Assembly: GCA_934457145.1 (NCBI GenBank)
Contig: CAKSHP010000018.1
Span: 1 to 46,890 of the forward strand
Reading direction: 5' to 3'
DNA: 46,890 nucleotides
DNA from: an uncultured Clostridia bacterium
GTDB lineage: Bacteria > Bacillota > Clostridia > UBA1381 > UMGS1253
Positions 25,024-33,853 of this stretch are shown here, piece by piece; the stretch's first letter is position 1; each line of letters opens with the position of its first letter. The position numbers and the translations under genes are program-made. Below the pieces are notes generated by a model. That model saw only the letters and a program-made list of their open reading frames with translations. It was not told the DNA's origin and did no database searches.

Positions 25024-25671
25024 TTGTATAAAAAATACATAAAACGTATACTCGATATCATTTGTGCGCTTGCCGCAATCTTGGTTTTCTGGTGGCTTTA
25101 TATCATTGTTGCGGTTTTGGTAAAAATAAAGCTTGGTTCACCGGTCATTTTTAAGCAAAAGCGTCCCGGGAAAAATGAAAAAATATTTACGCTTTATAAA
25201 TTCCGCACTATGACAGACAAAAAAGACGAAAACGGCAATCTTCTTTCCGATGAGCTTCGTCTCACTCATTTCGGCAGACTGCTCCGGAAAACAAGCCTTG
25301 ACGAACTTCCCGAAGCTTTTAATATTTTAAAAGGCGATATGAGCGTTGTCGGCCCGAGACCGTTGCTTGTGGAATATCTTCCTTACTATACCGAAAGTGA
25401 GCGTCATCGTCATGATGTCCGTCCCGGTCTTTCCGGACTTGCCCAAATAAACGGAAGAAATGTCACCGCTTGGGACGAAAGATTATCCCAAGACGTATAC
25501 TATGTAAATCACTGCAGCTTTATTTTCGATTGTAAAATCATTTTCAATACAGTCTTAAAAGTTATAAAACGTTCCGATATTTTAGTCGGTAATGATTATC
25601 GTCCCGGTCACGGCCGGCTTGACGTTGTCCGAAAATCAATTACGCAAAATGAAGGAGTCATTCACAAATGA
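25024..25671 (+). CDS. Initiating undecaprenyl-phosphate sugar phosphotransferase (PglC/EpsL type)
   Basis: 215 residues from a TTG start directly after the aminotransferase stop; GGAG lies 9 bp upstream inside that gene. One membrane segment (~11-34) is followed by the Bac_transf domain: KRPGKNEKIFTLYKFRTM, TSLDELPEAFNILKGDMSVVGPRPLL, and HDVRPGLSGLAQINGR. The short form without extra membrane helices matches PglC. It moves the first sugar phosphate onto the lipid carrier at the inner face of the membrane. Confidence 0.95.
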   Translation: MYKKYIKRILDIICALAAILVFWWLYIIVAVLVKIKLGSPVIFKQKRPGKNEKIFTLYKFRTMTDKKDENGNLLSDELRLTHFGRLLRKTSLDELPEAFNILKGDMSVVGPRPLLVEYLPYYTESERHRHDVRPGLSGLAQINGRNVTAWDERLSQDVYYVNHCSFIFDCKIIFNTVLKVIKRSDILVGNDYRPGHGRLDVVRKSITQNEGVIHK

Positions 25672-26180
25672 CGGATTTTAATGTTAAGCTTAGAAAATTT
25701 TTAAAAAGCGATATACCAAACAAAGTTTCCTGGATAAATAATCCTGAAAACAATCGCTATCTTCATTATGACTTGCCTCTAAGTATCAAAAAAAGCAATC
25801 TATGGTTTGAAAAAAATCAAAATAACCCAAGCCGTTATGATGCGGTCATTGAATACAAAAACATTCCTGTCGGTATTATAGGTATTTTATCCATAAAAAA
25901 CGGCAAAGGCGAGTATTACATAACAATCGGCGAACAAACAGCAAAAGGCAAAGGAATTGCAAGGCAGGCAACATATCAATTGATTAATTATGCCTTTGAA
26001 ACGCTTTGTTTAAATGAAATATATCTGTATACCGAAGTTGATAATATAGCTGCGCAAAAACTTTTTGAAAAATGCGGTTTCAAAAAAAAATTCATTGAAA
26101 AACAATCTGCTTTAAACCGCGGCAAAGCAGTTGACCGCTACTTTTATTCAATCACAAAAAATGAATTTTCAGAAAAGTGA
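25668..26180 (+). CDS. GNAT-family N-acetyltransferase
   Basis: 170 residues, overlapping the preceding stop by ATGA. It has the RimJ/RimL-like Acetyltransf_3 pattern: YYITIGEQTAKGKGIARQAT is the acetyl-CoA loop and YTEVDNIAAQKLFEKCGFKKK the C-terminal part. In this position it most likely acetylates the new 4-amino group of the UDP-sugar, in the way PseH or PglD do. Substrate inferred from context. Confidence 0.88.
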   Translation: MTDFNVKLRKFLKSDIPNKVSWINNPENNRYLHYDLPLSIKKSNLWFEKNQNNPSRYDAVIEYKNIPVGIIGILSIKNGKGEYYITIGEQTAKGKGIARQATYQLINYAFETLCLNEIYLYTEVDNIAAQKLFEKCGFKKKFIEKQSALNRGKAVDRYFYSITKNEFSEK

Positions 26181-26188
26181 GGTTTCAT

Positions 26189-27115
26189 ATGAATCCTACA
26201 CCTATTACAAGAATTACTACTTTCAATAACAATCAAATATATATTAAAAGAGAAGACCTCATCCCCTATTCATTCGGAGGAAACAAAGCAAGAAAAGCCT
26301 TCAATTTTTTTAAAGAGATTGACAAAGGCAACTTCAGCTACGTTGTAACATACGGTTCTTCTTCTTCCAATCATTGCAGAGTTGTTGCAAACATGGCGGC
26401 AATGCGTAAATTAAAATGTATTATAATAAGCCCGTCTGAATCTTCAAAACCTACATATAACAGCAAGATGATGGATTTGTTTGGTGCAAAAACAGTCACC
26501 GTTCCTGTAAACGAAGTTCACGAAGCCATTGAAAACACTCTGAATTCTTTAAAGGAAAACGGCGAAAATCCTTACTTTATACCCGGCGGTGGGCATGGAA
26601 ATCTCGGCACAATGGCATATATTGATTGCTATAAAGAAATATACAACTTTGAAAACGAAACCGAAACAAATTTTGATTATATATTTTTTGCTTCCGGTAC
26701 AGGAACAACCCAAGCAGGTTTAGTTGTCGGGAAATTACTTTTCGCCGGCAGCGAAAACATCATCGGTATAAGCATAGCAAGGAAAAATCCGCGCGGCAAA
26801 CAAATTGTTTCAGACAGCATAAACGAATACATAAAAAGCTATAATTTAAACATATCGGATAACAAAGTGTCAGATTCTTTAATATTTGATGACAGCTTCA
26901 CACAAAATGGCTATGCCAAATCCAATGATGATATAAAAAACACAATTGCTAATATGCTTATAAATCACGGCATACCTCTCGATTCAACATACACAGCAAA
27001 AGCATATTTAGGTATGGAACGCTATATTTTAAACCACGGCTTAACAAACAAAAACATACTTTTTATTCATACCGGCGGTACACCGCTGTTCTTTGACGAC
27101 TTAAGCAATTATTAA
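26189..27115 (+). CDS. PLP-dependent ACC deaminase/D-cysteine desulfhydrase-like enzyme
   Basis: 308 residues from the ATG at 26189, with GTGAGG 7 bp upstream; a GTG at 26177 overlapping the GNAT gene is an alternative. The fold-type II PLP enzyme has Lys33 in FGGNKARK, a Ser/Asn loop TYGSSSSNHCR and a glycine-rich phosphate loop FASGTGTTQAG. Members interconvert or break small amino acids. Inside a polysaccharide cluster and directly before an ATP-grasp gene it may supply an unusual amino acid for coupling to the glycan (inference). Confidence 0.88.
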   Translation: MNPTPITRITTFNNNQIYIKREDLIPYSFGGNKARKAFNFFKEIDKGNFSYVVTYGSSSSNHCRVVANMAAMRKLKCIIISPSESSKPTYNSKMMDLFGAKTVTVPVNEVHEAIENTLNSLKENGENPYFIPGGGHGNLGTMAYIDCYKEIYNFENETETNFDYIFFASGTGTTQAGLVVGKLLFAGSENIIGISIARKNPRGKQIVSDSINEYIKSYNLNISDNKVSDSLIFDDSFTQNGYAKSNDDIKNTIANMLINHGIPLDSTYTAKAYLGMERYILNHGLTNKNILFIHTGGTPLFFDDLSNY

Positions 27116-27140
27116 AGGTTTTACCGGAGGCAAACGTAAA

Positions 27141-28109
27141 ATGAAAACAAATATCTTGATTTTAAGTGCGGGAACGCGCAATAAAATTGTACAGTATTTT
27201 AAAAAGGCTTTAACTGATAAAAACGGTAGCCGAACCGGCAGCGTAATTGCAACAGATATGAGCGATATTGCTCCTGCGGTATATGAAGCCGATAAGTTTT
27301 ACAAAGTGTCCCGTATGACTGAACCCGGTTATATAAACGAAATTTTAAAAATATGCAAAACAGAAAAAATCAAAGGCGTATTAAGCCTTATAGATCCGGA
27401 ACTCTCACTTTTAGCCGCTCATAAAAAAGATTTTGAAGACATAGGCACGACCGTAATAGGTTCTGACTACAGCCTTTGTGAAATGAGCCTTGATAAATAT
27501 CAAATGTATAAATGGCTATCCGAGCATAAATATAGCTGTGCAAAATCATTTATTGATTTTAATGAATTTTTAAATTCAAATATCGGCTACCCGGTGTTTG
27601 TGAAGCCTTCTTGCGGAAGCGCAAGTATTGCAATATCCAAAGCTAAAGATGAACAAACTGCTCACTTTCTATTTAACAGCCAACCCGGCATGATGATTCA
27701 GCAATTCCTTGACGGTCAGGAAATAGGCGCAGATGTATATATAGACATGATTTCCAAAAAAGTTGTTTCAATATTTACGAAAAAGAAAATTGTTATGCGT
27801 GCCGGAGAAACCGATAAAGCAGTATCTTTTAAAGACCAAAAACTTTTCGACTTGATTGAAAAATTTGTATTGCAAGCAGGTTACGTCGGACAAATCGATA
27901 TTGACATATTTGATATAAACGGAAACTACTGCATATCCGAGGTAAATCCCCGTTTCGGCGGCGGGTATCCGCATGCATACGAATGCGGCACAGATCATAT
28001 GAAACTGATAATAAATAACTTAAACGGCATAGAAAACAAACCGAATATCGGTTCCTATGATGACGGGTTATATATGATGAAATACAATGAAATTATGATA
28101 AAAAGATAA
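27141..28109 (+). CDS. ATP-grasp ligase, carbamoyl-phosphate-synthase-like
   Basis: 322 residues with GGAGG 10 bp before the ATG. A pre-ATP-grasp Rossmann-like N-terminus (ILILSAGTRNKIVQYF) is followed by YPVFVKPSCGSASIAI (ATP-binding lysine) and the metal-binding end CISEVNPRFGGGYPHA. ATP-grasp enzymes form an acyl phosphate and then an amide or similar bond. It forms a pair with the preceding PLP enzyme, 25 bp away. Coupling an amino acid to a sugar amine or uronate is the most sensible reading; the reaction is not known. Confidence 0.88.
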   Translation: MKTNILILSAGTRNKIVQYFKKALTDKNGSRTGSVIATDMSDIAPAVYEADKFYKVSRMTEPGYINEILKICKTEKIKGVLSLIDPELSLLAAHKKDFEDIGTTVIGSDYSLCEMSLDKYQMYKWLSEHKYSCAKSFIDFNEFLNSNIGYPVFVKPSCGSASIAISKAKDEQTAHFLFNSQPGMMIQQFLDGQEIGADVYIDMISKKVVSIFTKKKIVMRAGETDKAVSFKDQKLFDLIEKFVLQAGYVGQIDIDIFDINGNYCISEVNPRFGGGYPHAYECGTDHMKLIINNLNGIENKPNIGSYDDGLYMMKYNEIMIKR

Positions 28110-28123
28110 AGGAACGTCTTTTC

Positions 28124-29332
28124 ATGAATATACTTTTTTTAACAATAGGTAGATTTGAAAACATAAACCAACATGGAATATATCCGGATCTTCTTCGTGC
28201 ATGTGCAAACAGCGGTCATAACATATACATAGTAAGTCCGCGTGAAAAAAGATTAAATTTGCCAACAAAACTAGTAAAAGAAGATAAATGTTTGCATCTT
28301 TTTGTTAAAATAGGCAACATAACAAAAACAAACATAGTTGAAAAAGGCATTTCAACCATGCTTATAGAAACAAAATATAAATCAGCAATAAAAAAATATT
28401 TTTCTAATGTCAAATTCGACCTTGTTTTATACTCAACTCCGCCAATAACGTTTGTAAACGCGGTTAAATATGTAAAAAAACGCGACAATGCAAAAACCTA
28501 TCTTCTTTTAAAAGATATATTTCCGCAAAACGCCGTTGACCTAAAAATACTGAGCAAAAAAGGAATAAAGGGTTTTGTATATAAATATTTCAGAAATAAA
28601 GAAAAAAAGCTTTATAAAATATCGGATTTAATCGGTACAATGTCTGAGGCAAATTCAAAATATCTTTTAACACATAATACGTATATAAACAAATCCTGTG
28701 TGCATGTTTCTCCAAACAGCATTGATATAATAAAAAAGCCTATATCTGAAAAAGAAAAAACAAATTTAAAAATAAAATATAATTTGCCGACAGATAAAAC
28801 AATTTTTATCTACGGCGGAAATCTCGGAAAGCCGCAAAACATTCCTTTCGTTATAAAATGCCTTAAAGCAAATGAAAATAAAAGCGACAGATTTTTTGTT
28901 ATCTGCGGAACAGGCACCGAATACAATGCCCTCGATGCATATATAAAAACAAACAAGCCTAAAAATGTACTTCTTATAAACGGTTTGCCAAAATCCGAAT
29001 ATGAAGATTTTGTATCTGCTTGTGATGTAGGTCTTATATTTTTGGATCATAACTTCACAATACCAAACTTTCCATCCAGGCTTTTATCATATATGCAAAG
29101 CAGCATGCCGGTTATCGCCTGCACCGATACCTCAACAGATATAGGCAAGGTAATTACAAATTGGGATTTCGGTTGGTGGTGTGAAAGTAATAACGTTGAC
29201 AATTTCACTAATGCAGTTGAAAAAGCGCTAAACTGCAATTTAACTTTAAAGGGGAAAAATGCTTATAGTTGCCTAAACGAATGCTACAGTGCTCAAAACG
29301 GCTGCACGATTATAATGAACGCTTTAAATTGA
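28124..29332 (+). CDS. Glycosyltransferase family 4 (WbuB-like)
   Basis: 402 residues, AAAGGAA before the ATG. GT-B fold: N-terminal GIYPDLLRACANSGHNIYIVSP, acceptor-side KTYLLLKDIFPQNAVDL, and the nucleotide-sugar half with FIYGGNLGKPQNIPFVIKCL and FPSRLLSYMQSSMPVIA. The N-terminal half recalls WbuB, an L-fucosamine transferase of E. coli O-antigens, which would fit the FnlA-type dehydratase at the end of the cluster. Donor specificity is inference. Confidence 0.9.
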   Translation: MNILFLTIGRFENINQHGIYPDLLRACANSGHNIYIVSPREKRLNLPTKLVKEDKCLHLFVKIGNITKTNIVEKGISTMLIETKYKSAIKKYFSNVKFDLVLYSTPPITFVNAVKYVKKRDNAKTYLLLKDIFPQNAVDLKILSKKGIKGFVYKYFRNKEKKLYKISDLIGTMSEANSKYLLTHNTYINKSCVHVSPNSIDIIKKPISEKEKTNLKIKYNLPTDKTIFIYGGNLGKPQNIPFVIKCLKANENKSDRFFVICGTGTEYNALDAYIKTNKPKNVLLINGLPKSEYEDFVSACDVGLIFLDHNFTIPNFPSRLLSYMQSSMPVIACTDTSTDIGKVITNWDFGWWCESNNVDNFTNAVEKALNCNLTLKGKNAYSCLNECYSAQNGCTIIMNALN

Positions 29333-29347
29333 AAGGAGCTTTAATTA

Positions 29348-30454
29348 ATGAAAGTATTTATTCTAACCACTATTCCGGCTCCGTACAGAACAGATTTGTT
29401 TAACGTTTTGGGGCAATATTGCGATTTACATGTTTGCTTTGAAAAAAAATCAGCCTCCGAACGAAATGATAATTGGTATAAAAGTAATGCAATAAATTTT
29501 AAAATACATACTCTTAACAATTGGGACAAACCTTCATATATACCTCGCCTTGATATCAATAAGCTGGTAGACGATATTTCTCCCGACATTTGCATTGCAT
29601 ACGAATACAGCACGCCTACCGCTATGCTTTTTATGAAACACTGCATACACAGAAATATCAAGTATGTAATAAACTGTGACGGCGCATTTATAACCCGCAG
29701 CTTCATAAAAGATAAATTAAAAACTTATTTTATCAGTCATGCCGCGGCCTGTTTTGCTAACGGCGTTTATGCAAAAAATTATTTTTTACACTATGGTGCC
29801 AAACAGCAGAATATATACTTTCATAATTTTTCAACTTTATATAAAAAAGATATTTTTAAAAATATTATTACAGAAACAGAAAAAACAAACTTAAAATCAA
29901 CTCTTGGCTTTTCTGATAAAAAAACAATAATATCTATAGGTCAGTTTATATACAGGAAAGGTTTTGATGTTCTTCTTAAGGCCTTTAACAGCATGGATTC
30001 TAATTACAATCTCGTAATTATCGGCGGCGGAGAAAAACATTCAAATTATATTGAATATATTAAAAGTAACAACTTAGAAAACGTAACTCTTCTTGATTTC
30101 ATGACCTTTGATAAACTTATTCGTTACTTAAGAGCTTCCGACTTATTTGTTTTACCCACAAGAGAAGATATATGGGGTTTGGTTATAAATGAAGCCATGG
30201 CATGCGGCTTGCCGATCGTTACTACAAACAAATGCATTGCCGGATTAGAATTAATAGAAAACGGTAAAAACGGTTTTATAGTGGATACCGACTCTCCTTC
30301 CCAGCTTGCATATGCTATAAATGAAATACTTTCCGATGACGTTCTATGTGAGCAAATGGGTAAAAACAATTTAGCAAAAATTTCACCATACACCATCGAA
30401 AACTCTGCACAAAACCATTTTAACAATTTACAAAAAATTCTAAGGAGTTTGTAA
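29348..30454 (+). CDS. Glycosyltransferase family 4
   Basis: 368 residues with AAAGGAG ahead of the ATG. The start ILTTIPAPYRTDLFNVLGQY is typical of a GT4 subgroup; the C-terminal half has KKTIISIGQFIYRKGFDVLLKAF and REDIWGLVINEAMACGLPIV with the EX7E pattern. It is a cytoplasmic, membrane-associated retaining transferase. Its final A is the first base of the next gene's ATG. Confidence 0.93.
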   Translation: MKVFILTTIPAPYRTDLFNVLGQYCDLHVCFEKKSASERNDNWYKSNAINFKIHTLNNWDKPSYIPRLDINKLVDDISPDICIAYEYSTPTAMLFMKHCIHRNIKYVINCDGAFITRSFIKDKLKTYFISHAAACFANGVYAKNYFLHYGAKQQNIYFHNFSTLYKKDIFKNIITETEKTNLKSTLGFSDKKTIISIGQFIYRKGFDVLLKAFNSMDSNYNLVIIGGGEKHSNYIEYIKSNNLENVTLLDFMTFDKLIRYLRASDLFVLPTREDIWGLVINEAMACGLPIVTTNKCIAGLELIENGKNGFIVDTDSPSQLAYAINEILSDDVLCEQMGKNNLAKISPYTIENSAQNHFNNLQKILRSL

Positions 30455-31632
30455 TGCATATTATATACGCTTCATGTTTATGTGAAAAGGAATATTTTTA
30501 TAAACTTTTTAAAACAAAAAATCTTCCGGGTCAGCAAGTGCAAAAATATCATCGTCTTCTTACCGAAGGCTTTGCAAAAAACGGTATAGATGTTTCTACT
30601 GTCTCTGCCGTTCCGATGACCTCGTCAAATACAAGCACCAAATTTTTAAAAGCGAAAAAAACAGTTTCAAAAGGTATATCTTATAATCATTTGCCGGTTA
30701 TAAATATACCCGTTTTAAAAAATGCTTTTATAACACTATCCGCATTTTTTAAAACATTATTTCTTTCAAAAAAAGGCGAGTCATTGGTAATATGCGATAT
30801 TTTAAACATTTCTGTATCTATCGGCGCCCGGCTTGCTGCAAAGGTAGCCGGTGTTCCGGCTGTAGGAATCGTAACGGATGTGCCAAGCTTTCTTTCATCG
30901 GACAGCAAAAAGTTAAGCGTTAAAATCAATAATCGTTTAATGAATTCATTTGACTCTTATGTATTTTTAACCGATGCAATGAAAGATGTTGTTAATTGCA
31001 AAAACAAAAAATATGTTGTAATTGAAGGTTTGGTAGATTCTGAAATGCAAGCAGTTCAAAACACCATTGAAAATAAATCTGCGCAAAAAGTGTGTATCTA
31101 TGCAGGCGGCATCCAAAAAATCTACGGAATCAAATACTTAACAGAAGCCTTTATTATGTCCGATATTGAAAACTGCGAATTTCACATATATGGTGACGGG
31201 GATTTTAAAGACGAACTTATACAAATATGCAAAACACACAAAAATATTAAATACTTCGGTATAAAACCAAATGATTATATCGTAACCCAGCAGTTAAAAG
31301 CAACGTTGCTTATAAACCCAAGACCAACTAACCAAGAGTTCGTAAAATATTCGTTTCCTTCAAAAAACATGGAATATATGGTCAGCGGAACACCGATTTT
31401 AACAACCAGACTGCCGGGTATGCCTAAAGAATATTATCCATATATATACACAATAGACAATGAAGATAAATACGCTCTTGCCGAAACGCTAAAAAAAATA
31501 TTATTAAAATCGCCTGAAGAACTGCACGCTTTCGGAAAAGCAGCAAAAGAATGGGTTTTAAAAGAGAAAAACAATATAGTTCAGGCAAAAAAAATAATCG
31601 ATATGATTAACAACTCGGAGAAAAAATCATGA
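30454..31632 (+). CDS. Glycosyltransferase (GT4-like)
   Basis: 392 residues, start overlapping the previous TAA by one base, with AAGGAG upstream. The C-terminal half KVCIYAGGIQKIYGIKYLTEAF, FHIYGDGDFKDEL and FPSKNMEYMVSGTPILTTRLPGMP is of GT-B type. The N-terminal half is divergent, so the GT4 label rests on the C-terminus. Its stop overlaps the ATG of a truncated glycosyltransferase start. Confidence 0.88.
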   Translation: MHIIYASCLCEKEYFYKLFKTKNLPGQQVQKYHRLLTEGFAKNGIDVSTVSAVPMTSSNTSTKFLKAKKTVSKGISYNHLPVINIPVLKNAFITLSAFFKTLFLSKKGESLVICDILNISVSIGARLAAKVAGVPAVGIVTDVPSFLSSDSKKLSVKINNRLMNSFDSYVFLTDAMKDVVNCKNKKYVVIEGLVDSEMQAVQNTIENKSAQKVCIYAGGIQKIYGIKYLTEAFIMSDIENCEFHIYGDGDFKDELIQICKTHKNIKYFGIKPNDYIVTQQLKATLLINPRPTNQEFVKYSFPSKNMEYMVSGTPILTTRLPGMPKEYYPYIYTIDNEDKYALAETLKKILLKSPEELHAFGKAAKEWVLKEKNNIVQAKKIIDMINNSEKKS

Positions 31633-31709
31633 AAATACTGTGGCTGTGTAATATAATGCTTCCCAAAATTTCAAAAATGCTTTCACTGCCAACCGTTAAT
31701 ACATTTTGA
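31629..31709 (+). pseudogene. Truncated glycosyltransferase start, paralogue of the gene at 35064
   Basis: Twenty-six codons then TGA. It reads MKILWLCNIMLPKISKML, then SLPTVNT, against MKILWLCNIMLPKVSRAL, then SLPEINT, at 35064. The ribosome-site text CGGAGAAAAAA is shared as well. The DNA differs at many third positions, so this is an old paralogue or allele and not a fresh copy. It is coupled to the preceding gene by ATGA, as an intact gene would be. The remnant marks a recombination point in the cluster. Confidence 0.85.
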
Positions 31710-31822
31710 TCTTTTAGGTAATTTTCTATAAAATATTTTACTGTGAAATTGAAATTGATTGCTTTAATTGTTCTATGCATTGTAAAAATCAAATACAAAA
31801 AACATATATAGGAGAAATAAAA

Positions 31823-33145
31823 ATGTCACTTTACGAAAATTTGAAAAGCGGAAAAGAAAAATTATCAATTATCGGCCTTGGATATGTTGGTATGCCGATT
31901 GCAATTGCTTTTGCGAAAAAAGGAATCGAGGTAATTGGATTTGATACTAATAAATCAAAAATTAATCTTTATAAATCCGGCATTGATCCCACAAATGAAG
32001 TCGGTGATGAGGCAATAAAAAACTCAACTGTTAAATTCACATCTGATGAATTACATCTGCGTAACGCAAGATTTCACATCGTTGCTGTACCAACTCCGGT
32101 AAACACAGACCATACACCGGACCTAACACCTGTTATAGGCGCAAGTGAAATAATTGGACGAAATCTTACAAAGGGTTCAATTGTTGTTTATGAGTCAACG
32201 GTATATCCCGGAGTTACCGAGGATATATGCGTGCCAATATTAGAAAACGAATCTGGGCTTAAATGCGGCGTAGATTTTAAAATAGGATATTCTCCCGAAA
32301 GAATAAATCCCGGAGATAAAATTCATCGGCTCGAAAATATACGCAAGATAGTATCCGGGATGGATGCAGAAAGCTTGGACGAAATAAAAAATGTTTACAA
32401 CCTTGTAATAGAAGTTGGAACATATCCCGTTTCAACTATTAAAACAGCTGAAGCTGTCAAAGTCGTTGAAAACAGCCAACGCGATATAAATATTGCTTTT
32501 ATGAACGAACTTGCCATGGTATTTGACCGAATGAATATTGATACAAATGAAGTTGTTGACGGAATGAACACAAAATGGAATGCTTTAGGTTTCCGTCCGG
32601 GTCTTGTCGGCGGTCATTGCATAGGTGTTGATCCTTACTATTTTACATATCAGGCAGAAAAACTTGGCTACCATAGTCAAATAATTTTAAACGGCAGAAT
32701 TGTAAATGATGGTATGGGAAAGTTTGTTGCAGATGCAGCAATAAAAAAAATGATAGAAGTCGGTCAAGCCCCTAAAAATTCTAAAGTTGTAATACTTGGA
32801 CTCACGTTTAAGGAAAATTGCCCTGATACACGCAACAGTAAAGTCAACGATATAATTAAGAGGCTTAATGAATACCATATCAAGCCACTTGTAGTCGATC
32901 CATGGGCAAATGAAGATGATGCCATGCGCGAATACGGCGTAAAACTTACAAAGCTTGAGGATATACAAGGTGCAGACTGTGTAATAGTTGCAGTTGCACA
33001 CAATCAATTTAAATCTCTTGGTTTAAATAATATTAAAAAGCTTTTCAAAACTTCAGATGATTCTAATAAGGTTTTGATAGATGTTAAAGGTCTTTATACT
33101 ATTGATGAACTAAAAAAATCCGGTATGAAATATTGGAGGCTGTAA
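31823..33145 (+). CDS. Nucleotide-sugar 6-dehydrogenase (WbpA/TviB-like)
   Basis: 440 residues from the ATG at 31823, with ATAGGAG 7 bp upstream; a longer frame from 31775 lacks a ribosome site. The Rossmann motif GLGYVG (18-23), STVYPGVTEDICVPILE, GYSPERINPGD and the catalytic Cys266 in VGGHCIGVDPYY are diagnostic. The subgroup oxidises UDP-GlcNAc or UDP-ManNAc to the uronic acid with two NAD. It supplies an acidic sugar to the polymer. It begins the AT-rich segment that follows the truncated glycosyltransferase. Confidence 0.93.
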   Translation: MSLYENLKSGKEKLSIIGLGYVGMPIAIAFAKKGIEVIGFDTNKSKINLYKSGIDPTNEVGDEAIKNSTVKFTSDELHLRNARFHIVAVPTPVNTDHTPDLTPVIGASEIIGRNLTKGSIVVYESTVYPGVTEDICVPILENESGLKCGVDFKIGYSPERINPGDKIHRLENIRKIVSGMDAESLDEIKNVYNLVIEVGTYPVSTIKTAEAVKVVENSQRDINIAFMNELAMVFDRMNIDTNEVVDGMNTKWNALGFRPGLVGGHCIGVDPYYFTYQAEKLGYHSQIILNGRIVNDGMGKFVADAAIKKMIEVGQAPKNSKVVILGLTFKENCPDTRNSKVNDIIKRLNEYHIKPLVVDPWANEDDAMREYGVKLTKLEDIQGADCVIVAVAHNQFKSLGLNNIKKLFKTSDDSNKVLIDVKGLYTIDELKKSGMKYWRL

Positions 33146-33186
33146 TCACGCATTTAATACGAAATATCATCAGAGGTACATAATAA

Positions 33187-33840
33187 ATGAAAAAATTTTT
33201 TAAAAAATGCTATATTAAATTGAATAATATAGGGAAAAGCGTTATAATAGATCGTAAAGCAAATGTAAAAATTAGCTCTGTTTTCGGCGGATACAATTAT
33301 ATCGGGAAATGTAGCGTCTTCTCTGGTCAACTCGGATACGGAAGTTATATTGGAAATAATTCTGAAGTTTTTGGGAAAGTCGGCAATTTTTCATGTATAG
33401 CAAGTAAAGTCACTATTGTCAACGGTTTTCATCCTACAACTAAAATTGTTTCTGTTCATCCGGCATTTTACGGTGGTCAAAGCAAAAGCAAATTAAACTA
33501 TGGCATTTCAAGTGACTACAAACCATTTAGATATGCTGAAAATAAATACAGTGTTGTAATCGGAAACGATGTATGGATTGGTCATGGAGCCACAATCATT
33601 GCTGGAGTAAAAATAGGCGATGGCGCAATAATTGCCGCAGGTGCAGTTGTCACAAAAGATGTAGCACCATATGCGATTGTTGGCGGAGTTCCTGCAAAAG
33701 TAATTAAATATCGATTTTCACCAGACGAAATAAAAAAGTTAACACACATCAATTGGTGGAATTGGTCTAAAGATAAGATTAGGCAAGAAGCCTCCAAATT
33801 TTCTGATATTAATGTATTTATAAATGATTTTTGTGAATAA
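33187..33840 (+). CDS. Hexapeptide-repeat (left-handed beta-helix) acetyltransferase
   Basis: 217 residues, AGAGG 11 bp before the ATG. The C-terminal part has the repeat VVIGNDVWIGHGATIIAGVKIGDGAIIAAGAVV and the closing PYAIVGGVPAKVIKYRF of the CatB/WcaF group. It transfers acetyl from acetyl-CoA to a sugar hydroxyl or amine. No membrane segment. Likely O-acetylates a sugar of the repeat unit (inference). Confidence 0.9.
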   Translation: MKKFFKKCYIKLNNIGKSVIIDRKANVKISSVFGGYNYIGKCSVFSGQLGYGSYIGNNSEVFGKVGNFSCIASKVTIVNGFHPTTKIVSVHPAFYGGQSKSKLNYGISSDYKPFRYAENKYSVVIGNDVWIGHGATIIAGVKIGDGAIIAAGAVVTKDVAPYAIVGGVPAKVIKYRFSPDEIKKLTHINWWNWSKDKIRQEASKFSDINVFINDFCE

Positions 33841-33853
33841 AGGAAGTAATAAT

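Noticed and set aside
31710..31822. New promoter before the UDP-sugar dehydrogenase
   Set aside because: TTGAAA and TTGATT words occur, but no -10 of acceptable sequence and spacing was found.
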